Notes under the pieces: generated by a model
The model's input: the letters and a program-made list of their open reading frames with translations, nothing else
What the model was told of the DNA's origin: nothing
Databases searched by the model: none
Shown here: piece by piece, positions 25,654-37,700 of the stretch
How positions within the stretch are numbered: position 1 is the first letter of the stretch
Layout: each line of letters opens with the position of its first letter
Source of the DNA: Dipylidium caninum
Lineage: Eukaryota > Platyhelminthes > Cestoda > Cyclophyllidea > Dipylidiidae
Direction of reading: 5' to 3'
DNA: 64,000 bases
Assembly (NCBI GenBank): GCA_017562135.1
Contig: QEYB01001194.1
Span: 124,001 to 188,000, forward strand
Translations under genes and position numbers: made by a program

Positions 25654-28205
25654 GTTTAAAGAGGCTAAGAAGAAACAGACCGGGTATCTGTAAAGAGGAT
25701 GAAATAAAAATTGATTTTGTTAAGCATGCATACCAGGGACGAGTTACGAATAAGGGGATAATCCGCCATTAGTTAAGCAACAAAAATCCAGCAAGTGGTG
25801 AAAAGACAAAAAAATAACTACTGTTACACACTCAAAGCTACAGTTAAGATGGGAAAATTAAGAAGAGACTAATCAGAAGGGCTTCAATAAATTAAACTGG
25901 AAATAAATGAGGAAATTCGCTTGATGTTAAAACGATTGTTCGAGGAGGCAAGCTAAGAGGTACGTATAACAATAGAATAACATTTAGCCGCCAAAAAATT
26001 AATCACAGAAACAAAACAGCAGCAGTTAGAAATCAATTGAAACAGCCCGCCTGCGAACAATAAATACTATTTAGTTGAATAAATAAATATACGACGGTAT
26101 ACGAATGAGATTAAAATAAAATCAGATAGAAATGCCTTCAACGCACAGTTATGGTTGTTATACTAAACACCGCCCGAACTCTTTTCAAAGCTGCATTAAG
26201 TATTCCTGTAAAACTCATTATGCTACTCCCCGTTGCATTTTTATGACGACTAAAGTGACAAGAAACATTGTTCGCATTTAGTTGAGGGTGGGTTCCTTAT
26301 TTTTGACATAAAGTGGCAGTAAACGAGGAACATTTTAGGCTCCGGTCCAACTATTTTAGGATCAAAGTCTTGCCAAACCAACCGTTATGGGCTTTCCTAT
26401 CCCACCTTCGCATGATTTGCATGAAATTTTTTAGCCATGAGGAACATTGCTCCGCTTTTCTTCCACGTCTTACGTTCTGGAGGTCGGGACTTTAGCTTGT
26501 AAATGGTCCTCTAACGGAAATAACCCAACTGCCGCCTCTCTTTACTTAGCGGCGATTATAGCGATTTATCTTAATTTTCTGAGCATCCCACTCATTTTTT
26601 TAAAATACCATATAAACATCATTTGATCTACTGACACGAACTCGTTGAGATTATCCCCTTATTGGCTGATTTTCTCATACATATTTCTCCAGAATTACCT
26701 GATGACTTATTTCAAGGCGCAATGCTTTTACTCCCTTGAATTCCACCTTCGGTGAACATGTAAATTGGCAAGGAATTCTGTGATTAAGTCTTAAGTTATG
26801 TGGTTAACTTGATCAAGGTGTTTTGGCTCGGGCCACAATTTAGTAGGCGCCGACAGAGACGCACTCTCCGTCTCTTTCATTTGTACTCGACCAAAAAGCA
26901 TCCAGTCGGTTTGCAATTAAATTAACGACGAAACGATTAACTTTGGCCTCTATGACGGGTTTACACGTCTCTACTCGTACTTTGTAGCCATTCGTAAACT
27001 CTTAAATGATTTTTTTAATTGAGCAGCGTCTTATTATTGACGCGAAAGTTGGGCCGAAACAAACAAGGCCATCCTGATATAGTAAAACAAGTTATTACGT
27101 GTCAAGATAATTTGACAACTTTGTGTTTTGTTCACAATCCCTTGCGAAGTCCTATCACCACCACACCAGAATCGATGTCCCAGACAGATACTAAACAGCT
27201 TTCTGACCCAAAATTAGTTGCATTTACCGTGGTCGTAGAATCGGAAGAGAGAAGTGCCCTTGCTCATTTAATGCACTGCTTATTCCAAATTACCTCGGAT
27301 CATTCTTTTGCTCTAGCTGTCAGTGTCGTTACCTGCTTGAACTCTCAGCTTCTTATCGTCAACCAGACATAAATTTATCTCTCTAAGCTGATATTACAGA
27401 GGATTGTGCACAAAACCAGTCCTACAATAATGTTATTTCGATTCGTTTTACCTGTTCAGTTACCAGACACAACATCGCGACTTCAAGATAAGGTACTCTA
27501 CTCTGTTGATGGGGGTTTAACAACAGGGTGATGGGCGACGAAATCCTTATTAAGTGTTACCCTCTGTGAGTGTTGGTTGGCATGACCACAAACTTCTTTT
27601 TCTTTGATTCATCAAACTAGGAACATTACCAAGACCATCTGTGCATTTTTACTAAAATCCATATTTTCTTGCGTGATAGAGAGATTTTCGTATTCTAATT
27701 GTTACCTTTCATGAAGAGTATACTTCAATTTGAGGTCTAAATAATTGAGAGGTGTTTAATGGCGTCACTGCTTGTAGTTACAGTTTCATCTGTTTGCAAA
27801 GGGAGAATTTTCAGTCTTTCTAGTTGGCTATTCAAGAATTTTCCTAAATCCGTCTAGATATGAGGATACCCATGTTTAAAACCCACAATGCCATTTTTAT
27901 CTGTTGCAACCAGGGTGAGGATTAAAGTGCAGATCCTACTTGCTCACAGTTACGCCAAGGTTAAACTTTCTCGCGGTGTGGACGCCCGAGGTTGGTTGAT
28001 GAATAAACACCCTACCAGTAGACGCTACTTCATCGAGACCGGAATGACCTTACTTTGGTATTTGGAGTTAAGATCAGGATCTTGATCAATTTGACGGGAA
28101 TCTACTCAGCCAAGTAGTCCTTCCACAATCGATGATGGAGCACGTGGAACATCCACGTGTTCCTGGCATGGATAAGTTAGGTCGCCTTCGGCTCCACAAA
28201 CACCG
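25654..28205. other. Intergenic region between divergent gamma-tubulin and SLC22 genes
   Basis: About 2.55 kb that should contain the promoters of gamma-tubulin (minus) and the solute carrier (plus). Open frames at 26313-26495 and 27019-27372 (117 codons) show no domain or splice context and are treated as chance. No TATA box or CpG-like cluster could be assigned. Confidence 0.45.
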
Positions 28206-29951
28206 ATGCATGGTACTCAGATTGACCAAATTTTTGAGACCCATATTGGTGGACTGGGACTATGGCAAGTGGGCATCATCCTTCTAATCTCACTCTCTTT
28301 CTCCAACAATATGATTCTCTCTGTTTTCTTCAACTCCATCCCGAGTCATCGTTGCCGTGCGGATTTAGCCCTGGAGGCATGGCTTCAAAATCGAAATTTC
28401 AACTACGTGGCTCAATTTCTTGGTCCTGTCGAAAAGTCACACAACCACTATCGACAGTGCCGGAGGTATGCCGGTCGAGCACCTGCCAACATTACCATTT
28501 CCAGTCTGGTCAACTTTTACACGAGTGCTCGTAATTCAGGGACTCCGAACTACACCTGTTTTGACGGTTACATCTACGAATACTCGAAGGTACAGTACCA
28601 AGGTGGGATTGTACAACAGTGGGATTTAGTCTGCGACAGGGCCTGGCAACTTCCGTTTAATGAGAGTGCGTACATGGTTGGAATGCTAGTCGGCTTTATC
28701 CTCGGCGGATGGATGAGTGATCGTTTGGGAAGACGTAGAGCCATTGTGATTTCAGGTTGTGGGGAAATTTTAGCAAGCCTCTTCACTGCTCTCAGTGTTA
28801 ACCACTGGCTCTATGTTGGTGGAAGAGTCGTCTTAGCCGCGTTTGTTACAGCTCGTGGCTCAGCCTACGTCGTCTTGAGCGCCGAAATCACCACCGCCAA
28901 GTGGCGTTCCATTCTCTCCGCCATCGGTATTGTATTGCAAGTAATTACACAAGGCTGTCTTCTTGGACTTCTGGCCCAATACGTCCATAACTGGCGGTTA
29001 TTCATAATTATTAATGCTTTTCCAAATCTCCTAATTATCCTACACCTCTGTCTTTTACCCGAGTCCCCCAGATGGCTCGCGGCCTGTGGCAGGGCGGACA
29101 AAGCTGTCTACATTCTCTACTCCGCCTATCGCTGTAATTTGAGATTTCGTAGACCGCCACTGACAGATGTCATGACAATTGACGAGTTCTCCCACCACTT
29201 AGGCTTGGGACCAAATGGACAGGAAGATATTATCCTCCGAAATTTACAATTGAGAGCGCTCTATTCATCCTCCGAGAATTCCAGCGAATTTGCCATTTGG
29301 CAGCTCTTCAAACCCCACTTAATTAAAACCACCCTCCTCTCGACCTCAATTCTCACCTGTCAAATAACCTGCATTTTTGGAATGATGTTTTTTGCCAACA
29401 ACATTCAACTACACGTCTCTTTTGTGACAGTTGTCAACTCGTTATCCCAAATTCCCGGATGCATTCTGGCCGCTGTGCTCTATCGCTTCTGCCGGTCCAG
29501 GAAACTCCCCCTCCTAGCTGTCTACGTGTTTGCAGTCATCATGGGTGGAATAGCTGCCTTTCATACCATGTATTTCCATCCGTCTACCGATACCATGCTG
29601 AATGCGTATAGTAATATTATTATCCTACTCCTCTCGGCCGCGCAGAGGATGCTCTTCATCTACGTGCCCGAGTTGTACCGTCCTATCTACCGAAATAGGG
29701 GTTTCGGGCTGGCGGCTGGCATGGCTAGACTAGGCGCCCTCTGGTTCCCCCTCATTAACCGTCTTGACAAGGGCGTGATGCACGGCTTACCCCTGGTAGT
29801 CTATACCCTCATCATGACACTTCAACTAGTTCTTCTCTTCTTCCTGGAGGACACCGCAGGGCAGGCCAGACAATCATCTGTGACCATCCCAACGGAGGCG
29901 GAGGAGGCAGCGGCTCAGGGGACCGGAGGAGCATCCGCTAATTCAGCATAA
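28206..29951 (+). CDS. SLC22-family organic ion transporter (MFS), intronless
   Basis: Single-exon 581-aa member of the major facilitator superfamily, SLC22 (organic cation/anion/carnitine) branch, acting in the plasma membrane. The first membrane segment (about residues 20-42) is followed by a large extracellular loop with Cys residues and the family motif QWDLVCDRAW. MFS motif A is GGWMSDRLGRRRA, followed by membrane segments, and the conserved PESPRWL after segment 6 marks the central cytosolic loop. The C-terminal half has further hydrophobic segments and LYRPIYRNRGFGLA, matching the family's ExxPTxxRxxG region, and ends in an Ala/Glu-rich tail. The substrate cannot be told: cation, anion and carnitine carriers are not separable by eye. 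The ATG at 28206 gives the normal short N-terminus before segment 1. The lack of introns contrasts with the neighbours and could mean a retrocopy or a flatworm-specific expansion. Confidence 0.94.
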   Translation: MHGTQIDQIFETHIGGLGLWQVGIILLISLSFSNNMILSVFFNSIPSHRCRADLALEAWLQNRNFNYVAQFLGPVEKSHNHYRQCRRYAGRAPANITISSLVNFYTSARNSGTPNYTCFDGYIYEYSKVQYQGGIVQQWDLVCDRAWQLPFNESAYMVGMLVGFILGGWMSDRLGRRRAIVISGCGEILASLFTALSVNHWLYVGGRVVLAAFVTARGSAYVVLSAEITTAKWRSILSAIGIVLQVITQGCLLGLLAQYVHNWRLFIIINAFPNLLIILHLCLLPESPRWLAACGRADKAVYILYSAYRCNLRFRRPPLTDVMTIDEFSHHLGLGPNGQEDIILRNLQLRALYSSSENSSEFAIWQLFKPHLIKTTLLSTSILTCQITCIFGMMFFANNIQLHVSFVTVVNSLSQIPGCILAAVLYRFCRSRKLPLLAVYVFAVIMGGIAAFHTMYFHPSTDTMLNAYSNIIILLLSAAQRMLFIYVPELYRPIYRNRGFGLAAGMARLGALWFPLINRLDKGVMHGLPLVVYTLIMTLQLVLLFFLEDTAGQARQSSVTIPTEAEEAAAQGTGGASANSA

Positions 29952-29958
29952 CGCCTTA

Positions 29959-29964
29959 AATAAA
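29959..29964 (+). terminator. AATAAA hexamer after SLC22 gene
   Basis: AATAAA begins 8 nt after the stop codon. That is very close, so a second hexamer at 30171-30176 may be the one used. Confidence 0.4.
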
Positions 29965-30170
29965 TTGTTGAAGTGGAGGAAACGACCTCTTCGTGTTTGG
30001 ATCCGATTTGTTCGGTAGCGGCTTCGTCTTTTTTGATGCATCTCCATGGACAAAGAAGACAAAGCGCGTTGCTTTTTTAAAGTCGCATTTATGATTTTGT
30101 ATTACGTATGATTATGTGACGTTGTGTTTAAATTAATGATGTTGATCTTTGAATTACAAATGCGTTTCTA

Positions 30171-30176
30171 AATAAA
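30171..30176 (+). terminator. Second AATAAA hexamer after SLC22 gene
   Basis: Canonical AATAAA 220 nt after the SLC22 stop, within an AT-rich stretch; a reasonable site for polyadenylation giving a 3' UTR of about 240 nt. Confidence 0.45.
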
Positions 30177-31797
30177 ATCTGACTTATTTCACACATTTTA
30201 AATGTATGCAAGATGGATTAAATCACTCCGCTGCATTACTTTGTAAGGCTTCTACGAAATGTAAGCAGATGAGATACGAAGCCCCTCCTTTTTGGCATTC
30301 TTCAGGGCTTTTTAAATTAGCACTTTAACGGGAGAGGTAAACGTCTTAGCGATTTGAAGGGACAATAACATTTAAGGCACACAATTGTGGAGTTTTTGCA
30401 TACTCTCCCACAAATTTCCCCCGCGGTAATGACACTCTTTCCTCTGGTATGCCACCCACACCCTTGCCGCTCGTACTCCCGAGATCATGTGAAGCCGCCG
30501 AAATGCCACACTACCAAGACTGGAGCTAATGAGAAGGAAAAAAGGGAAATCCGTGAATACAATTGGGAGGGGTGTGTGACTCTAACATTCCGTCAAATTT
30601 AGAGTTACTTTACCCAATAACACTGCCGTTTGGTGTTTTGGGGGGGCTAGATCAAGTTCTTATAAGAAAAGTGAAATCAAGGATTGGAAAAATGAGAATG
30701 TTTATTAATGTCAAAGAATAGGAGTTCCTCCATCTTAGAAAACAATCCTTATATGTTAGGAAGAAGGAAAAGAGTTGTTTGTATTGATGGGTGACGGGTA
30801 ACGATCCCAAGCGGCCCAAGATCAAGTGGGCTTCGTGATGACGCAACAATGAGACTGTAGGCAGAGGTGAAGAAACCGAGAAAAAATTCTCGGTCGTGGG
30901 TATCACTGACGAGGGCTATGGATTTCACTGAATTAATTAAATAATCGGAAAGGAATAATAATTGTAAGAAATTAAGAAATAACCTACTCAGGGGAACCCG
31001 CCAAATTTGAAGGTATGCTTGGAGCGAACAAAACCCGGCGACCTTCACCGTTTCCTGACTGAGGCAAGTCGCGGGCATATCCTATGAGCTTAGATCCAGC
31101 AATCCTTACTCGGAGGGGTACCGGCGGCACGAAGAGGACGTGTCACGATGTCAGCATACTGTTTCTACGATGTTCCACTTCTATGCCATTGGGTTGGACA
31201 TAAGCCGGCAAATATCCTTTACCAAAGTGTCCAAGTCGGCGTCTTTTTCGCAACACTCATGTGTGCCAAAAAGTGACTCGAAAATTATCCTTTTCAGTTC
31301 CGATATAGTGGGCGACTCCCACCCCCATTTGTCATTTTGTTAGGTAGCTGGTGTGAGATTACGAATGTACGCCAGAAAACGCAGGCGAAGGTGAGGAAGA
31401 GGGCAACCCAGGAATAACTAGAGAGCCACAGAGCCTCCAAGCGTCATTACATTGTTGTCAAGACTGAATAGCGTGCAGTCCACTACTCCTCACTTGAAGG
31501 CATTCAACACTCGATACCGCCTGATTGTGTGGCAATTTCTCCAGCTCGATTGTTCCAATTACACAAGATCCTCAAGTTAACCTCGACCGGCTAATGGCTT
31601 AGTGTGAAGCCAAAATTACCAAATCATTTGGAGTAGAAAGCTTTATAGTACAGCATCTTTGGAGATCTGATAAATAATTCGTCTTGACAGTAGGGAGATG
31701 ATGATCTAGAAACTTTAATAAGCGTGCTTTATACACAAGACGACATGTGATACCTGGGTGGAAGGGGACAGAAGGGGGACGGAACAGAAAGACAAAT
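30177..31797. other. Intergenic region between convergent SLC22 and ANKRD50
   Basis: About 1.6 kb with no supportable gene. It contains the 3' ends of both flanking genes. Minus-strand open frames at 30652-30906 and 30749-31078 overlap in different phases and lack protein character. Confidence 0.45.
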
Positions 31798-34700
31798 TCA
31801 AATATGGGTTTCAGTGTGAGTTTGGGACTCTGGTTGATGCATCTGTTGAATCTGTACCTTCTCTGTTTTCCTATCTCTAACAGGAATTGTTGAAGCTCCA
31901 ATATTTCCCGCCGTCGGTGTCGGCGCATTAGCGTTCTTCTTCCGTCTAGCTCCCTTCAAGGCGCCCTGAATTGCTGCCTTGACCTTTGATCCATGATGCT
32001 GCCGCTCTGGTGATGCCGACTGTCTGACCTTGGCTCCTTTCTTCGTCTTACTTCCACGCTCAACGGCAGCTTCGGTCAGGACTGTCACTTGACGTCTGCT
32101 CACCCATACCGATGACTCGTACTCAGAGTCGGTCACCTCGTTCAAATTGATCACATCTTCGCCCAGCTTCGTGTTAACTACCAACTGAATGGTTGGCCGC
32201 TCGGATGACGTTTTCTGTGTGTCTTTAGAAAATGCGGGGGTTGCAGCACTGTAGTGATACGGCATTGGGGCAGACTCGTTGACGATGGGGGAGGCGATTG
32301 AAGCACCGGAAAAGGTCAGGTTTGCCGGAGGTTCCATATTGTGCTGCAGCGCTGGACTAACGTCTTCCACTGTGGGAAAACTGGGAGGTCTTTGAGCGTG
32401 GGTAGTGGCTATCGCCGTATTTTCCATCGTAGATGTGGTTTTTGTGCTGGATTGTACACATGGAGGTGTCACCAACATACCGGAGGGCGATATTCCACCT
32501 GAGAGGGAGGTAGTTTACCTTTAATACGATTTACGTCGGCACTGAACGGTGGTGTACGAAGAGAGGAACTAACTGACCGCCACTTTCATTCTCCCAACCC
32601 CGCATCATATTCTAACACGATACTCCACAGCTTAAGCCTCGCCAACAGTGAGAAGTAGGACTAAACTTCACCTTCTAGATACTTCGCGCTGAGCTGTGAA
32701 TTGTTAATCCATACAAGGACGCCGACTCGATTTCGCATCTATGGCAGACCGTTAGGTGATTCAGCAGAGTTTAGGGCAACCTAGGTTGCGCTATGGGCAT
32801 AAATTCACAAACTTCGCCATCCCGACCTTCAAAATATCAGAAATCCGCAAGATGCTACGCAAAGTAACACGAGGCATTTACTTCTGGATCTACAAAAGTT
32901 AAGAATATTATTACGTTACCGCCTAGTTTGTCGACACACACAGAGAACCTCTGTGTCATTAATCGCCCCAAATTGCAGAACATAAAAAGGGAATTGGGTT
33001 GTTCGACGAGATTAGCGAAGTATCTCACACAGATCGAAGTTGTGAAAATGAAATGTGAGGCTTTTTACTTTTCTCTCCGACTACCACTCACCAGATTTAA
33101 CTGTAATGTGTAAGAATATTAAAGAAGGGCGAAAAATGACCTGAAAAACCATTTAGAAGTTGGGAACTGATCAAAGGAACCGATAACCAAAATGTTGATT
33201 ATTGAGGTCATATTTGCGCGGTTCCATGGCGCCTGACTGGTTATTGAAACTATTCAAGACACCAAAATGGGGCTTTTGTTTCGAACTCATACCTCGCATT
33301 TGAGACACACCAGGTTGAAAAGTCGGTTGAAATTGTAAATGATGCGCCACGGGAACGAAGTAGGGTGCCTGAGCAGGTACAAGAATGCCTTGGGGAGAGA
33401 GCACATAAGCTGGTTGGTATATAGGCTGCTGTGGTTGGTTGCCATCTAACGTTGTCGGTTGAGGTGAAAACAACATCGGCGGAGTGTAGGTAGATTGGGA
33501 AGCCTGCGGAGGGGGACACCAAGTGGGATTGGACGGAAGCCGAATTCCTTGGGGCAGTAAGGGTTGCCATTGACTGGGGTCAACAGTCATTGAGGTGGAA
33601 GGCCAGCCTTGATGTTGTTGGTGCTGAGGCATTTGGGCTTGTGTCTGTTGTTGCAGTTGTTGCTGTTGGCATGGTCTTAAATGCGGCGGCGGCGTTGGGG
33701 CGGCATTCACCAGTGCCATCGAGGGCCTGGCGTAAGCCCCAACCAGCATTTCATCTGAAGTGGGTATATGATAGCCGAGTTGGATAAAACGGGAAGTGTG
33801 GAACGTAAACTGATCAAAGGCGAAGGCAGGATCTCGACGCGATTATAAAAACCGACCTGAGCGCTCTTTTACCAACGAGTGCTTTTTAAGATGTATGTCA
33901 TCTATGCTGAAGTCATTTTTACGAATTCGAAAATGTTGACCGCCAGTTTATTTTAGCCGAAATGAGTCCCAGAAGCACGACGTAGTTCTAAGAACACAAC
34001 GACACTGGGTTGATTATGACGTGAACTCGAACACGGCCCTATGGAAAGTAGCACTGTTGTCTCAGTACTGATAAAGAAATCAAATTTCGACAAAAATAAT
34101 TGCAGCAATTTGGTGGATTTGACTGAAAGCCACGGCACAGGATCCTAAGGTCTTCGAACGAACTAAGCTTATTGCGATTTGTATATAGATTTGAGCGCTT
34201 AGGAACTCCATGACGATCCGAGAGGAGAGGTTAAAGTGGCACACGAAGTAAGTGAATCCGGTTCAGGAAGGGAAGAATGAAGCATTGGATAGAAATGAAT
34301 ATCAACCGATACTGTGACTGTATTCACAACAGATTGTGATCGTTCTGAAGCTGTATGAAGAGAACTAAGACCTGGAGGCACTACCGCCTCGACAAACGCC
34401 CGTAAGAAACCAGAGGACTTTAGTTCTGGTTAATTGAGTTCCAAGTCCATCCTCGATCCGGAAGACCACATTCCGTACCCATTACGTTAGAAAGGAACCG
34501 AGTGTATTTCTCTTTGTCACTTCTAATGTGAATGCATAAATCCCTCCGTGCCATGATAAAATTGAGCTTAGGAGTACAGCTTTCAGACCGGAGCAAAAAC
34601 TCATCCACTCTGCATTTACGAAACCCCGAAAGGCCACGATTGCGCCTAACTGCAAATTTACGGATAAAAACTGGGTTTAAATAAACCTCGAAGCAGGTAG

Positions 34701-37700
34701 AACCGGGGTTTTTACGGTTTCCCAACTTCATAGTTCATTTGGCTCCTAAGTGCCAGACAGCAACAAATTTTTGTTCCTCACCTTATCTTTGGAATGATGG
34801 ACAAATTAATTGTCGATTGTTTTGACAACCTTAAACAAGTCACTGCTTACCTGTTTAAGTTGCAAATGTGGAATTAGGAAAGTACTAATTGAGCAATAGA
34901 AGTGGAGATTTCTCCATGACTGCTGTGAAAATGAGGACCATTTTTGTTCTACTCTCCTGTTCAACTACACGGGGTTTGCAGTCGAATTACGTAAAACCCC
35001 CAGGCAGAGGCATATTCCGACTATAGAGATTAAAATTTTTGCGTACTAACCGCCTTCTTTTGGTCCATAATCACTTTACCTGTCAGCGTTATCACAACCC
35101 ACACACTGTCATTTACTCTCCAAGATTTTAGCTCTTGTATAACACTACGCAAAATAACACCAAGCATTTTACCGCACTTACCAGTTGGTGTGAGGTCAAC
35201 TTTCCCTTTTTTTTGGTGTAGAGTGGGAGAATGTCGACCTCTCATCACCACTAAAATTTGTACCCTTCAGTCTTCGTGCGACAGTTTAAGGGGGGGTGGG
35301 GGAAAGGGTCTGGGACGTCTGCATTTCGTTAACTTCTGCCCGCCTCTCAGTGTCAGTGCTGTGACCTCGTAGCCCACTTCTTAGACGTTGATGATAAACC
35401 TTCGCCACACTCTAGCCACCCTTGATTAAGTACAGTAGAGACGCTCAGAGAAAAAAATCACAAGAAATCCTCCAATCCATTGGGGAATTCAGTCTAAACA
35501 CGTTTGCGGTAGGCGGTCGGACCAACTTGCCCCAGCGGGAATAAGCGACTGCGTCAAGGGTGAACACTGCCTTGCCAGGGGCAAAAATGTCTTCACGGAT
35601 TAATTCCCACCTCACTTCGCCTTAAAGAGGTGCTTCACCTTCAAAACTTGAATCGAACGTACGAACACGAGAATATCACAGAAGACGCGGAGGCAAGGGG
35701 GCTTTGACCCGATCTGGTGGCTGTTCTGCTATCATTTTTTAAAATTTGTCCTGTGGAGGGTGCAGATAAGAGGCACGGGAAACAAAACTCCTCGCTTCCT
35801 CCTTTTCACTGTCTGATGACAAGCTTGCATGGATTTGGCTGAACTACCACCCATGATTGTCTAACTACCATCTTATCCACCTCGTCAACATTACTCTTTC
35901 AGTAAGGAAATAAAACGGTATCTTAGAAGATACTTCACCGTGATTCTTAGAGGCTAAGTGTGATGTGATGTCGAAGCAAGTTAACACATATGTGATTTTA
36001 AGTGAAGCTGCAAAGGCCCGAGGTAAAAGGTCTCAAAACCCCTGTCATCCGTTTAACCAGTCAAAAAGGATACCTCAGCCAAAAAAAACTGACTTGACAA
36101 CACGGTAATTTGATGACGCGTTAATGTCTTTTCGCGTAACCACCGTCCATCTAATTAGTGCCCCTGTGGCCCAAATGCTAAACCGCCTGACAGTTTTAAG
36201 GGTCGAAGCCCGAGGTGTGAAGGCGAGCGGTTATAACTTGGACACCGAGAAGACGGATTGCATCGTGTGTGGATCTCACAGATACCGATTAGCTTACGCC
36301 TCCTCTGACATACTCTAGACGCCCGATGCGGATAAACTTTCTTACATCTAATCTCGAGCCAATGCTAACTCGATCGTTAGTCGATTTACTCCCACATTTT
36401 AAGTCAGTAATAAATCCGAATAAACTACAGAATGCCGATTTAGTCATGGAGTGAGTGATAGATGAGAATTTACATCGAGTTTGCGTTATTTTGAAAGAAC
36501 CTCCTTCAATGCACTCGAGTTGACAATTGAGGTGGTTGCAGAAAATACATAAAAGTGCTTAAAGAGGCCGGGGTAGAAACAGGATAAGCTCTAATACACA
36601 CCTATTTGTGTCGAGGTTGTACTTCGATCTAAGAAGGATAGATGGCCACACAGCCTTAGTAATCTTACTTGGTTGTTGCGGTTGGGGTTGGAGCTGCGCT
36701 TGCGGAGGTTGTATCAGAGTCGACCCACTGGTTACTGCTGTACTCCCCATTTTAATGTGACTCCCGAAAACGGGTACTAGCGAATCCATTGCGGTAACTC
36801 CCGTCTGTTCTCTCACCGACACTGTTTTCTGCCTAGGATGAAGTTGTTGGCTCTGGTGTTGTTGCCGATGTTGTCGGTGATGTTGCTGTTGTCGTTGCTG
36901 CTGTTGCTGAGTTGACTTAGCCACCTCGGTAGGAGTTATCTGCTTCCAACGATGCCGAGATCTGGGAGAGGTAGAAGGTGGAGGAGCCGCGCCGTATGAC
37001 TCCAGGAGGGCACAAATATCACCGTGGCCCGCTTTCATGGCCACCTTATAGGGCGTACGACCATAGGCGTCGACTTGAAGAGCGTTGGCTCCTCGCTAAG
37101 GAAAATAATACGACAGAAACGAAGTCGAACTTTCTGTCACATCCTCCACTCTACCTCCAATCTGCTCAACCCAACGATGTAGATCGGATTGTCTTTTGTC
37201 CTCTGCCCCCATTCATAAAAAGAACCCATTAATCTGTGTTCACTGAAAACGAACTCTTTGGTTAATGTTAACTTAGTAAATCTATAGGATTACGTGAGAT
37301 GCCATTCGTTGAAACCTCTGTACAACCTCTCCAAAATGAGTGTGCAGAAGAAGCTTTCATTTATATTTGAATAGTCGAACGTTCGACATTGGAGCCGGCT
37401 AGATCTTGAGCCTCCCCTTAGCGTGTATTCCCTATCAATGCACCAAAATAAAACACACCTGGTGGAGACCCCAATGCAAGTAGACTTAAAGGAAGCATAC
37501 TGCAGACAAACGTTACAGGACGATCGCAAGGACGCCTTTTCCGACCTAAATTTTTTCGTATCAATGCCTCTCGGCGTTGAGTTTATTCGGATAGGCACAG
37601 AAGAGTGGCGTAATGAAAAGGTATGTGGAGGAAAGACAAAAGTCACGCGCCCAACCCATCAAATCTCGAACACCTCCCTTTGTCTACCTAATATCAGGCT

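Noticed and set aside
27019..27372. 117-codon open frame upstream of the SLC22 gene
   Set aside because: No membrane, domain or splice signal linking it to the transporter.
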